Source: Candidatus Binataceae bacterium
GTDB lineage: Bacteria > Desulfobacterota > Binatia > Binatales > Binataceae
Assembly (NCBI GenBank): GCA_024281015.1
Contig: JAMXLL010000086.1
Coordinates: 1 to 34,489, forward strand
DNA length: 34,489 nucleotides
Direction: 5' to 3'
Shown: positions 27,574 through 34,489 of the stretch, in pieces
How the letters are laid out: each line of letters opens with the position of its first letter
Numbering within the stretch: position 1 is the first letter of the stretch
Position numbers and translations under genes: made by a program
Notes under the pieces: generated by a model
The model's input: the letters and a program-made list of their open reading frames with translations, nothing else
Databases searched by the model: none
What the model was told of the DNA's origin: nothing

Positions 27574-28154
27574 TCAACACTACGCTTTTCGGGAATCAAA
27601 CTCTGGGGATGACCCCTCCTCCACTTACCTTTTTTGCATTCTGCCCTGGAGGCTCGGGTGCCGGTCTGTTCATCAGCGGTGGCACTGTTTCGCTAGGGGG
27701 TGTCACAGTTGCATCGAACCAGAACCATGCCGGTCCAGGTGTTGAAGGAGACTTCTGTGGTGGGGGCATCGCAAATGCCGGTGCAAACAGGTTGGTAACT
27801 AATGCGACATTGATCGGCAACAATAGTTCCTTTGGGTCTCCTGACGACGTTTTGGGCCCTATTTCATGTTCGTATTCGCTGATTAGTCAAACCGTCGATT
27901 CAGTAATCACGAATAACGGGGGCAATATCTTCGACCTCAATCCTATGTTGGATCCAGGTGGTCTCAAGTCAAACGGGGGACCAACCCCAACCGTCGCTTT
28001 GCAGCAGGGCAGTCCGGCCATCGATGCGGTTCCTGTAGACCGCTGTACCGATGGGGCCTCGCCACCGCATCTGCTGACCATCGACCAGCGCGGCTTTCCG
28101 CGCCCTGATGCAAGAGAACAGGCCTGTGACATAGGCGCGTTCGAGTCACGGTAG
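27543..28154 (+). pseudogene. 3' part of the frameshifted beta-helix (choice-of-anchor Q) gene
   Basis: From 27543 the frame reads LFVSSGSLRLVNTTLFGNQ and continues to the stop at 28154, matching the C-terminal part of the following paralog. Conserved segments are GGVTVASNQ, the SYSLISQTVDSVI segment, FDLNPMLDPGGLKSNGGPT and the terminal TIDQRGFPRPD...CDIGAFE motif typical of choice-of-anchor Q proteins. An ATG at 27609 could start a 181-residue fragment, but it would have no signal peptide and its upstream purines lie too close to the codon. This is best read as the detached C-terminal third of the gene that begins at 26518. Confidence 0.8.
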
Positions 28155-28253
28155 AGTTTTGCGAAATATATAAGGGAGAGCCGGGCTCGACTGAGCATCT
28201 TGACACGGACCGGCATTATAGGAAGGGCTGGCGATCTCATCTAGGGGGAACTA

Positions 28254-29933
28254 ATGAAGAAATACCGGGGCCTTGCATCGACGCTGATGGTACTCGAGCG
28301 GACTACATGCCAGAAGCCGCGGTTACGGCAACTTCTGAATGCGGCGCCGCTGGTCGTAGTCTTTCTACTTTTGAACACACGCGCGGCGCACGCATCGTGC
28401 AGCTTCAATCCTACTCCTGATCCGACCGTCGATGGCAGTCCCGAGAGCTTACGCGCTGCGATGCAGATGGCCAATGTGAGCGGTGAGGATTGCACCATCG
28501 AATTGCAGGCTGGCACCTACACTTTAACCATCAAGAATACCCAGGGGCAGGAGAACGATGCTGCCGAAGGCGACCTGGACATAAACAGCACTGGTCATAT
28601 GCTGACGATTAAGGGGCAGGGCCCGCGCCTCAGCATCGTCAACGGCAACGGCATCGACCGCGTCTTTCAGGTGCTGAACGGCACGAATGCGGTATTCAGT
28701 AGCTTGACCATCACGGGCGGCGTGGCACGCGACAACGGCACGTATCACTCGCAACCCGGGAAGAGCGAAGCGAAGGGTGGTGGCGTATTCGTCGAAGACA
28801 ATGGTCATGTGAAATTCACCGATGCCTGGATCGACCAGAATGAGGCACTTGGCGGGGCAGCAGTAATAGGACCTAACGGGAGACCTGCCCAGACTGGATC
28901 GGGAGGCGGTGTTTTCCTCGCTGCAGGAAAAGTCGATTTGATCCGCTCTAAAATGTCTGACAATGGCGCTCTCGGCGGAGTCGGAGCTAAGGCGACAGGA
29001 TTTAGTGGGGGCGCAGCCGGAGGAGCTGGGGCGGGCGGCGGGCTCTATGTACACTCAGGCAGCGCGAGGCTTTTTTCGTCCATGGTTTCTGATAACAAAG
29101 CACATGGGGGGACGGGCGGCAGAGGACTTGGTTGCAACCTCAGCGACTTTTGCATTGATGGCGGTGCAGGCGGAGCCGCGCAAGGAGCTGGCCTGTTCGT
29201 TGCGCGCGGGACTCTTAGCATTGAGCGAAGTACCATCTCTGGCAATTCGGCTTTGGGTGGGACCGCTCCCCAAGGTGCTACCAGCGGTCTTGCTGACGGA
29301 GCCGGTTTGTTCGTCGGCAACGGCAATATCAATCTCGCCAACACCACGCTCTTTGGCAACACGGCGTCTGTCGGTCCGTGCTTTTCGGACAGCAGCGGCA
29401 ATGGTTCCTGCAGCGATGCAGCTGGCGGCGGTATGTACATTAGCAGCGCGAGCGTGTCACTGGCGGGCGTCACGATCGCTTCCAACCAAGCTCTCGGTAT
29501 GACCGTCGGGCGATTCGGATTCGCATCTGGCGGTGGAATAGCAAACGTGGGCGCAACCAGCCTCGCAGCCAACGCCACTCTGATCGCCGACAATATTTCA
29601 GATTCTGGTGTTTATACAGGAGACGTTGTGTCCGGCCCAATCACGCTATCGTATTCGTTGATTAGCCAGAGCACCGATGCGTTACTCACTAACGACGGGG
29701 GAAATGTTTTTGACCTCGACCCAAATTTAGATCCAGGCGGCCTCAAGTTTAATGGGGGACCAAATAAGACGATCGCGCTGGAGCGTGGCAGCCCGGCAAT
29801 CAATGCGGTGCCGTTAGAGCATTGCACCGACCTGGCCTCGCCGCCGCATCCGCTGACCATTGACCAGCGCGGCTTTCCTCGCCCGGATGCAGGAGAGCAG
29901 GCGTGTGATATGGGCGCATACGAGTCACGGTAG
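28254..29933 (+). CDS. Secreted beta-helix (choice-of-anchor Q) protein, intact paralog
   Basis: A 559-residue exported protein with a signal peptide (hydrophobic stretch about residues 30-46, cleavage near AHA|SCSF). The mature part is a right-handed beta-helix of the pectin-lyase/polymorphic-outer-membrane type: repeated coils such as GGGVFLAAGKVDLIRSKMSDN, GLYVHSGSARLFSSMVSDN-like and STISGNSALGG. It ends with NGGPNKTIALERGSP and the TIDQRGFPRPDAGEQACDMGAYE signature of choice-of-anchor Q proteins. A GGGGGA ribosome binding site lies just before the ATG. It is a tandem duplicate of the preceding gene; signal peptide, first coil and C-terminus are the most alike, the middle coils differ in length. 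A surface adhesin or carbohydrate-binding role is plausible; no catalytic residues can be assigned. Confidence 0.93.
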   Translation: MKKYRGLASTLMVLERTTCQKPRLRQLLNAAPLVVVFLLLNTRAAHASCSFNPTPDPTVDGSPESLRAAMQMANVSGEDCTIELQAGTYTLTIKNTQGQENDAAEGDLDINSTGHMLTIKGQGPRLSIVNGNGIDRVFQVLNGTNAVFSSLTITGGVARDNGTYHSQPGKSEAKGGGVFVEDNGHVKFTDAWIDQNEALGGAAVIGPNGRPAQTGSGGGVFLAAGKVDLIRSKMSDNGALGGVGAKATGFSGGAAGGAGAGGGLYVHSGSARLFSSMVSDNKAHGGTGGRGLGCNLSDFCIDGGAGGAAQGAGLFVARGTLSIERSTISGNSALGGTAPQGATSGLADGAGLFVGNGNINLANTTLFGNTASVGPCFSDSSGNGSCSDAAGGGMYISSASVSLAGVTIASNQALGMTVGRFGFASGGGIANVGATSLAANATLIADNISDSGVYTGDVVSGPITLSYSLISQSTDALLTNDGGNVFDLDPNLDPGGLKFNGGPNKTIALERGSPAINAVPLEHCTDLASPPHPLTIDQRGFPRPDAGEQACDMGAYESR

Positions 29934-30312
29934 ACCTTCGCCTCGCATTCCGTCGGTGAAGTGTGGTTGGTTGCCTTACGCCGCAGTACGCGAATCGCTG
30001 AAGCCGACAGGGAAAAAAGGTCTAAGAGAGTAGGAGATACGGCGCCGCCTGGGCGCTGGAAATAGCCGCTGCGCCGCTAGAAACTTCAGGGGTTCACTGA
30101 TAATTCGCTGCCTTTCAATTGCCGGGCTCGTGACCACGCTTCGGCGTCTGCTGTAAGCTGCCGCGATACAACTCGATGCGTCGGCGTCGGGCAATGGCAG
30201 TAGCCCAACGCTCAACAGCCCGAAGGTGTCGCGTGGCGAGCCGTTTGCGCTCGCTGGACCGCCGCAGTATGGTTCCGGAACAATCACGTTGTTCGTCAGC
30301 AGAGGTGGAATT
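29934..30312. other. Intergenic region after the beta-helix genes
   Basis: About 380 bases. Some frames stay open across it, including the one upstream of the NTF2-like gene, but none resembles a protein family, and the ORF on the opposite strand has an amino-acid composition typical of an antisense shadow. An AGGTGGA ribosome binding site lies just before 30313. I see no clear promoter or terminator. Confidence 0.4.
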
Positions 30313-30705
30313 ATGAGCATTGAAGACAACAAGAAGATCGTCGCGAAATTCTTCGAGGATTTGAGCTCAGGGAACGGTGCCGGGGTGCTCGGCGCTTTAG
30401 CTGAATCCGCTACTTGGTGGGTAGCGGGCAGTTTCCCGCTATCGGGTACGAAGACCAAGGCCCAGTTTGCCGAACTGATCGGCTCGCTCGGCAATAACAT
30501 TGATGGCGGGCTGCGCGTGTCACCTACCGGAGTGACTGCGGAAGGCGACCGCGTTGCAGTTGAGGCGGAGTCATACGCGAAGATGAAGAACGGCAAGACC
30601 TACCAGAACAAATATCATTTCCTGCTCGTTATACGAGACGGCAAGATTCAACAGGTCAAGGAGTACCTCGACACCATGCACGCCAACGACGTGCTGTGTA
30701 GCTGA
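30313..30705 (+). CDS. NTF2-like/SnoaL-like small protein (ketosteroid isomerase-type fold)
   Basis: A 130-residue single-domain protein of the NTF2-like superfamily. The pattern IVAKFFEDLSSGNG (9-22), ATWWVAG, FPLSG and the C-terminal YHFLLVIRDGKIQQVKEYLDTMHA fits the family well. These proteins form cone-shaped dimers that bind small hydrophobic ligands. Many are isomerases or hydrolases, but the fold alone does not give a reaction. AGGTGGA four bases before the ATG decides the start at 30313; the frame is open further upstream without family sequence. It stands alone on the plus strand, so context gives no clue. Confidence 0.9.
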   Translation: MSIEDNKKIVAKFFEDLSSGNGAGVLGALAESATWWVAGSFPLSGTKTKAQFAELIGSLGNNIDGGLRVSPTGVTAEGDRVAVEAESYAKMKNGKTYQNKYHFLLVIRDGKIQQVKEYLDTMHANDVLCS

Positions 30706-31131
30706 AGAGCTCATCCCTATTGGGGCGGGTTCTGTTGAGCCATCGGTGCATCGGGGACTGCGCTCGAACGGCGCCACCAAGACGGGGTTAACGCCACTGT
30801 TCGCGCCGGGATTCGCTCACGGCGGACTTCAAAGAACCGCCAGCCGCGCTAGAACGCCGCGCGAGCCCGCCCCCGTTCCGCCCTCCTTGATGAGTTGAAC
30901 CGATCTCAGTCACGAGACTGTCGATCGCTGACGGGTTTGCAGAGAAGCGGCGAACAAAGCTGTACCGTTACTTCCGCTGAGATGGTTTCCGCGTCCCTTC
31001 TTTGCCAGCGGCGCGCGGAGCGAGTCGCGCGAGAATTTGTCTATCCTGTGTAGAGCGTAAGAACGAACGCAATGCAAGCGGCCCAATCGCGAGCCGCGTA
31101 CAGCGCACTACCAGCCATTGGCGTTTTCTGC
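30706..31131. other. Intergenic region between the NTF2-like and DUF488 genes
   Basis: About 425 bases without a recognisable gene. One frame (just after the NTF2-like stop to about 30900) stays open, but it has no start codon in a good setting and no family resemblance. No clear terminator, promoter or RNA gene is visible. Confidence 0.4.
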
Positions 31132-31485
31132 ATGGTGACGACCAAGCGCGCATACGAAGCGCCAAGCCGCAATGACGGGATGCGGGTCCTGGTTGACCGC
31201 CTGTGGCCGCGAGGCCTGAAAAAAGCGGATGCACGCATCGAGAAATGGATGCGGGAGCTCGGACCCAGTAACCAGCTTAGAAAGTTTTTCGGTCACGACC
31301 CAGAACGTTGGAGGGAATTTCACCAGCGTTACCTAAGGGAACTCAAGCGGGCCGAAGCGCGGCCGCTTCTTGAAGAACTCTTGATGATCGCGCGCCGAGG
31401 AAAGCTCACGTTGGTCTACAGCGCCCGCGACCAGGAGCATAATCAGGCGGTAGTGCTGAAGGAATTGCTCGAATCTCAACTGTAG
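31132..31485 (+). CDS. DUF488 (YeaO-like) family protein
   Basis: A 117-residue protein of the DUF488/YeaO family. Typical marks are the start VTTKRAYEAPSRNDGMRV, the strongly conserved VDRLWPRGL (about 24-32), LRKFFGHDPERWREF (about 52-66), and the C-terminal LTLVYSARDQEHNQAVVL. The ATG at 31132 gives the normal family N-terminus; an upstream in-frame start at 31072 adds an unconserved leader. The family is widespread and its function is uncertain. The ribosome binding site is poor. Confidence 0.92.
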   Translation: MVTTKRAYEAPSRNDGMRVLVDRLWPRGLKKADARIEKWMRELGPSNQLRKFFGHDPERWREFHQRYLRELKRAEARPLLEELLMIARRGKLTLVYSARDQEHNQAVVLKELLESQL

Positions 31486-31557
31486 GATCGCTGCGGAGGA
31501 TCTCCAGTCGGGCCGCGTTCACAAGCTGCCAGCTATCTACTCCTGAGTCGGCGCATC

Positions 31558-31612
31558 CAGGTGTCTGGCACGATCATCTGACACCTGTTCCTCCAGATTG
31601 GCGGCGCGCCGC
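31558..31612. repeat. Inverted repeat CAGGTGTC/GACACCTG and adjacent GC palindrome
   Basis: CAGGTGTC (31558-31565) and GACACCTG (31580-31587) are perfect complements around a 14-base loop starting TGGCACG. The form resembles the GGTGTCtGGCAC-type hairpins found dispersed in many genomes. A perfect 12-bp palindrome GCGGCGCGCCGC follows at 31601-31612, then TTTG. The pair lies between the convergent DUF488 and reductase genes and may act as a terminator or be a mobile REP-like unit. Confidence 0.5.
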
Positions 31613-31702
31613 TTTGTAGGTGGGGATTTTCGCAACTTGAGCCAGCGATAGAGACTTGCATCGCGATGCGACCATGAGTTCGATTCAGGCAAATTAGACC
31701 TG

Positions 31703-32398
31703 CTAATCGCTCTGAACTCGGTAGCGGAGCCAAACCGCGCCGCCCTCAAGTACCTCACTACTTTCGAGCGTCATAGAGCGGAGCGGAGCTAGCGTGTCGG
31801 CCTCATCGTCGCGACAGTCGAAGACGCACGGCGCACCCCTTGCGCCGTCCACAGCCGGGAAAATCGCGAGGCTTATCTCGTCGATCAGGGCTGCGCGAAG
31901 GAAGGCGCCGTTCGTAATTCCGCCGCCCTCGAGCAGCAAGCGATTTATTTGCAGTTCCTGGTTGAGAACTTCGAGCGCCAGCGCGAGGTTTAGCTCGCGC
32001 TGGCCGGCGAAGATGTAAGAAACACCATCCTTCCGTAATCCCGCCAAGTGGGCGTCTGAGACCCTCTCGGTCAACACGGCGACGATCGGATCGCCGCCGA
32101 TATCGGCGCGTCCCCATGCGATCTTGCCGCCGGCGTCGAGCACCACACCATAAGCGACCGCGTTGCGCTGGGCGAACCAGGGTTCGCGCGGATAGCTCTG
32201 GTCGGTGTGATCAGGATAGGCGTCCAGCTTGGCATATTCCTGACCTGTGACACGACCGACAAGCCATGAATTTCCGCCGAGCCGTTCGTGCAAGCGGTCC
32301 CCCAACCCTCTCCTGTATGCGTCCTTCGGTTGCCACCGGCTTACAAGGGTACGGCCGTCCACGCTCGCGACCATGTGGCAAATCACGTGAGGTTTCAT
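31703..32398 (-). CDS. RibD C-terminal/dihydrofolate reductase-like protein
   Basis: A 231-residue NADPH-dependent reductase of the RibD_C family, the fold of dihydrofolate reductase and of the reductase half of RibD. Marks are the N-terminal KPHVICHMVASVDGRTL (2-18), WLVGRVTGQEY, SYIFAGQRELNLALALEVL and LLLEGGGITNGAFLRAALIDEISL, which contains the conserved nucleotide-binding GGG. The ATG at 32398 has a GGAAA site in front and gives the usual start; the frame open to 32842 is not conserved. The deaminase half of RibD is absent and no riboflavin genes are near, so this is probably a stand-alone reductase of unknown substrate. It shares its strand with the DUF385-type gene 136 bases upstream. 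Confidence 0.92.
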   Translation of the reverse strand: MKPHVICHMVASVDGRTLVSRWQPKDAYRRGLGDRLHERLGGNSWLVGRVTGQEYAKLDAYPDHTDQSYPREPWFAQRNAVAYGVVLDAGGKIAWGRADIGGDPIVAVLTERVSDAHLAGLRKDGVSYIFAGQRELNLALALEVLNQELQINRLLLEGGGITNGAFLRAALIDEISLAIFPAVDGARGAPCVFDCRDDEADTLAPLRSMTLESSEVLEGGAVWLRYRVQSD

Positions 32399-32534
32399 AA
32401 GATTTCCTTTCAAGAGCCGCTCTTCGGTCCGGTACGAGACTCGTCGCGGCATCGCTCCCCGACGCTTGCTTAGCGAAGTTGACTGCAGGAGTTTGTCGTA
32501 ATGAACATTTCGGAGCGATTCATGATTCCTCGGC

Positions 32535-32945
32535 TCAGCAATCGTCGCTACCCCGGATGCCGCAATCAGAACGGGTGTTGGGTGATGAAACCGGACTGAT
32601 TTCCACAGGCAATCCATCGCCCCATCCATATTTGCGATCGGCGATTGCAGCGACCCGATCCCACAGTTCTCGATCGTCTTGACGGTCGAGTATACGGGCT
32701 GTCCCATTGATTTGCAGGTTTCCGATCCTGACCACGACCTTGGGATTGCGTTTGATGTTCTTAACCCATCCGGCGGCTTCGCCCGTTTCCGCGAACAGGT
32801 AGAGACGCTCGCTAAATGCAACGAACCAGATTTCGATCTCACGCGGCAAGCCCGTCGTGCGCCCGATGGTCGTTAGATAAAGGACCTGCTCTTCCGCGAA
32901 ACTCTGAAGACTCGGCTGCTTCTTCCGCGACAGTTTGAAGCTCAT
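32535..32945 (-). CDS. DUF385-type deazaflavin/flavin-dependent reductase-like protein
   Basis: A 137-residue split-beta-barrel protein. The pattern FAEEQVLYLTTIGRTTGLPREIEIW-like (about 15-40), then LYLFAETGEAAGWVKNIKRNPKVVVRIG and a KYGWGDGL close, fits the DUF385/Ddn-like nitroreductase family. Many members use F420; some relatives use FMN, so the cofactor is not certain. The ATG at 32945 has a GAGTGAGGC ribosome binding site that overlaps the stop of an upstream fragment. A GTG six codons earlier is in frame but less good. The last 15 residues are rich in Ser and Cys and look non-conserved. Confidence 0.88.
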   Translation of the reverse strand: MSFKLSRKKQPSLQSFAEEQVLYLTTIGRTTGLPREIEIWFVAFSERLYLFAETGEAAGWVKNIKRNPKVVVRIGNLQINGTARILDRQDDRELWDRVAAIADRKYGWGDGLPVEISPVSSPNTRSDCGIRGSDDC

Positions 32946-32953
32946 GATTTGCC

Positions 32954-33065
32954 TCACTCCCACTCAGCGATGGTCAGGCGCTCCAGATGCTCGGGGTGCG
33001 AGACTCCCTGCACAGTAATCTGTGAAGCTACAGTTTCGAGCTCGTTGAGATCATTAGTGTAAGTT
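32954..33065 (-). pseudogene. Possible C-terminal fragment of a gene upstream of the DUF385-type gene
   Basis: Read on the minus strand, a frame ending in TGA at 32956-32954 gives about 35 well-formed residues (RTYTNDLNELETV, then QGVSHPEHLERLTIAEWE). It ends eight bases before the DUF385-type ATG, an operon-like spacing. No start codon lies upstream, where the sequence changes into LysR remnant on the other strand. I do not recognise the family, and a chance open frame is possible. Confidence 0.3.
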
Positions 33066-33369
33066 CGACAGCGAGCGGTTGTACGCCTGGGAGTCGAAAA
33101 AGGGGGGGCGCGCAATTGAGAGTGCACGTTGAAGGCCAGCTGGTCTTTAATGCGACGAACCAGATGCTGAATGCCGCGCTAGCCGGATTCGGGTTAGCGT
33201 ATCTGCCGAGGACTTGGCCCAACGCCATCTCGCCAAGGGTCGCCTGAAGCAAGTCCTCGGGGATCAGTGCCCTCCATTTTCGGGGTACCAACCTCTATTA
33301 CCCGAGTCGCCGCCAAGCAACCCCGGCCTTCGCCTTTTTTGTTGAAGCGCTTCGCCATCGAGGCTGAAA
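33040..33369 (+). pseudogene. Decayed C-terminal remnant of a LysR-type regulator
   Basis: Three frames together spell the C-terminal half of a LysR effector domain. LYAWE lies near 33080. QLVFNATNQMLNAALAGFGL, then AYLP, runs at 33137-33211. EDLAQRHLAKGRLKQVLGD and CPPFSGY follow at 33212-33289 in a shifted frame. NLYYPSRRQATPAFAFFVEA, then LRHRG and TGA, end the remnant. One base seems lost near 33211 and one gained near 33291, so the last piece is back in the frame of the first. Further indels lie at the G-run near 33105. The middle has an in-frame stop (33245-33247) in the original frame. The N-terminal DNA-binding half is absent. This is a dead gene fragment next to a TetR gene. Confidence 0.85.
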
Positions 33370-33412
33370 TGCAGCGTTCCTCCTGCTGATCGGGCTTTTA
33401 GCGGCTCGTGAT

Positions 33413-34063
33413 TCATGGGGCGACGATTGTTGCGAGTGCCATGCGGTAGACTTCGTCGATGATACGACCACGGCGAGTATAGTCCTTTGAGGGATCGTAC
33501 CAGGTATAAAACCAGTTCATCGCGCCGAACAACAGAGAAGTTAAGATGCGGGCTCGCTCCGCATCGATTCTAGCTGAGTGTTTGGCTGCGACGCCTTCGA
33601 TGATTCCGCGAAAAAGGCGGGAATAATCGCGCTTGAGTCTGGTGATGTCCGCGGCATAAGTACCCGATAGTGAATCTGCTTCGCGCACCAGGACCTTCAT
33701 CTCCGGCAGATTGCGCATGTGATATTCGAGGTGACTTTTAATGAACGCCTGAAGCTGCTGCTCGGGGTCTCTGATATCCACGATTTCATCTTCCGCCAGA
33801 CGAATCAGCCGCTCGAAAGCACCTCGCGAGATTAGATAAAGAATTTCTTCTTTGTTGCGCAGGTAGTAGTAAATACGCGAAAACGCGATTCCCGCCTCGG
33901 CAGCGATATCACGAATGGTGGACAGACCGAAGCTCTTTTCGCTGAAGACTTTGGCGGCGGCCCGCAGGATCAAATCAATATTGGCATCGTAGCGGTCTGC
34001 CAGGTGGTCGCGACGATCTACGATCGACGATTTGGGAAGCCCATCGGTCATAGCATCTGCCAT
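33413..34063 (-). CDS. TetR/AcrR-family transcriptional regulator
   Basis: A 216-residue TetR-type repressor. The DNA-binding domain spans about 25-75: ILRAAAKVFSEKSFGLSTI, RDIAAEAGIAFSRIYYYLRN with the recognition helix, then KEEILYLI. The C-terminal ligand domain (about 80-216) includes FLFGAMNWFYTWYDP-like and resembles regulators of fatty-acid or CoA-ester breakdown such as the KstR2 group; that likeness is an impression only. ATG at 34063 and the in-frame ATG four codons on are both possible. It lies between two decayed gene remnants with no intact partner operon beside it, so its target is unclear; part of it may lie past the right edge. Confidence 0.93.
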   Translation of the reverse strand: MADAMTDGLPKSSIVDRRDHLADRYDANIDLILRAAAKVFSEKSFGLSTIRDIAAEAGIAFSRIYYYLRNKEEILYLISRGAFERLIRLAEDEIVDIRDPEQQLQAFIKSHLEYHMRNLPEMKVLVREADSLSGTYAADITRLKRDYSRLFRGIIEGVAAKHSARIDAERARILTSLLFGAMNWFYTWYDPSKDYTRRGRIIDEVYRMALATIVAP

Positions 34064-34489
34064 TGTTTTTCACTTGTTGCGTGTCCGGCTGCCATTTTCT
34101 ATTCCGCGTCGAGACAATATTCAACTCACATCTAACCTATCACTCCTGTTGCTGATGACTAAGGGGCCGCGAGCCCTCGGGTTAATGCGAAAAGGATTTG
34201 CTTGTGCTCGACACTTGACGGGCTCGGAACGAAGAGTTAGAACAGGTGTTCAGAACGTTTGGTCTAGAGAAGTTGCGGCTGGTCGAGGTTCCGATATGCG
34301 GGTGGTTCTCGACCACGATTGGGCCCATTCCATCTATTTCAAAGACCCCAATGGGCTGCCCTCGAGGCGCCGCAGCGATGACTTCGGCAATAGAGAGCAA
34401 TTTGACAGCCGGAACCAGACACTGTTATCGCACAGGCGGAGTGGGGGGAACGATCGCGCCGTGTAAAGCTTCAGTTATCCAGAGACCCC
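34064..34489. other. Right-end region with a degraded gene remnant
   Basis: About 425 bases upstream of the TetR gene. The first 100 or so are AT-richer and should hold the regulator's promoter. Further right lies the glyoxalase-like remnant described separately. No intact gene is visible up to the window end. Confidence 0.4.
34215..34381 (+). pseudogene. Remnant of a glyoxalase/VOC-family gene
   Basis: The frame at 34311-34358 reads DHDWAHSIYFKDPNGL, which fits the conserved metal-site strand of vicinal-oxygen-chelate proteins (H-SIYFxDPNG). After it one base is missing near 34360: the next frame reads LEAP where the family has its Glu ligand. Upstream, RARNEELEQVFRTFGLE (about 34215-34270, another frame) suits the helix before this strand. 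The piece is thus spread over several frames and lacks the N-terminal half, so it is probably a dead fragment. Confidence 0.6.

Noticed and set aside
29976-30596. Minus-strand open frame of 206 codons opposite the NTF2-like gene
   Set aside because: Composition is rich in Ser, Pro and Ala as expected for an antisense shadow, and the plus-strand gene has a good ribosome binding site.
1-34489. CRISPR arrays, tRNA genes, integrase or transposase genes
   Set aside because: No regularly spaced repeats, tRNA T-loop arrangement, or intact mobile-element protein was seen on either strand.

Overview
The window is about 34.5 kb of ordinary-looking bacterial chromosome. GC is roughly 57% by eye, Shine-Dalgarno sites are normal, and a sigma54 activator gene is present. 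Acyl-CoA genes, a TPR-sulfotransferase, large secreted beta-helix proteins and a long trehalose/glucan cluster suggest a free-living soil or sediment heterotroph, for example Binatota/Desulfobacterota-like, Acidobacteria-like or a deep-branching proteobacterium. This placement is an inference; there is no rRNA or marker gene. I see no tRNA, rRNA, CRISPR array, phage or intact insertion sequence.

Left part (1-8840): an aldehyde dehydrogenase cut by the window edge and closed by a strong hairpin, then a ThDP-dependent enzyme of the acetolactate synthase/benzaldehyde lyase type. Convergent to these is a compact minus-strand operon of an SCP2/lipid-transfer thiolase-like protein, a DUF35 zinc-ribbon/OB-fold partner and a family III CoA-transferase. 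Together they look like an acyl-CoA C-C bond cleavage module. Next comes an orphan NtrC-type regulator, then an AT-rich gap of about 0.8 kb without a convincing gene.

Middle (8841-23755): an NHL-propeller lipoprotein, a CitE/HpcH-like lyase, and then the main feature, glgX - glgE - treS/mak fusion - treY - treZ, all on the plus strand. These enzymes debranch glucan, convert linear maltodextrin ends to trehalose (TreY/TreZ), isomerise trehalose to maltose and phosphorylate it (TreS-Mak), and return maltose-1-phosphate to glucan (GlgE). Apart from a branching enzyme, this is a closed glucan-trehalose cycle in one locus.

Right part (24037-34489): a minus-strand TPR-sulfotransferase, divergent from two tandem paralogous secreted beta-helix (choice-of-anchor Q) proteins. 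The first paralog is broken by a one-base frameshift. Small accessory genes follow: an NTF2-like protein, a DUF488 protein, a RibD-C/DHFR-like reductase, a DUF385-type reductase and a TetR regulator. The last 1.5 kb holds decayed remnants of a LysR regulator and a glyoxalase-fold protein, so this end looks rearranged.

No clearly undescribed system stands out. The best leads are the complete trehalose-glucan cycle with a shared promoter motif, the LTP/DUF35/CoA-transferase cleavage operon beside a ThDP lyase, and the decaying right end.
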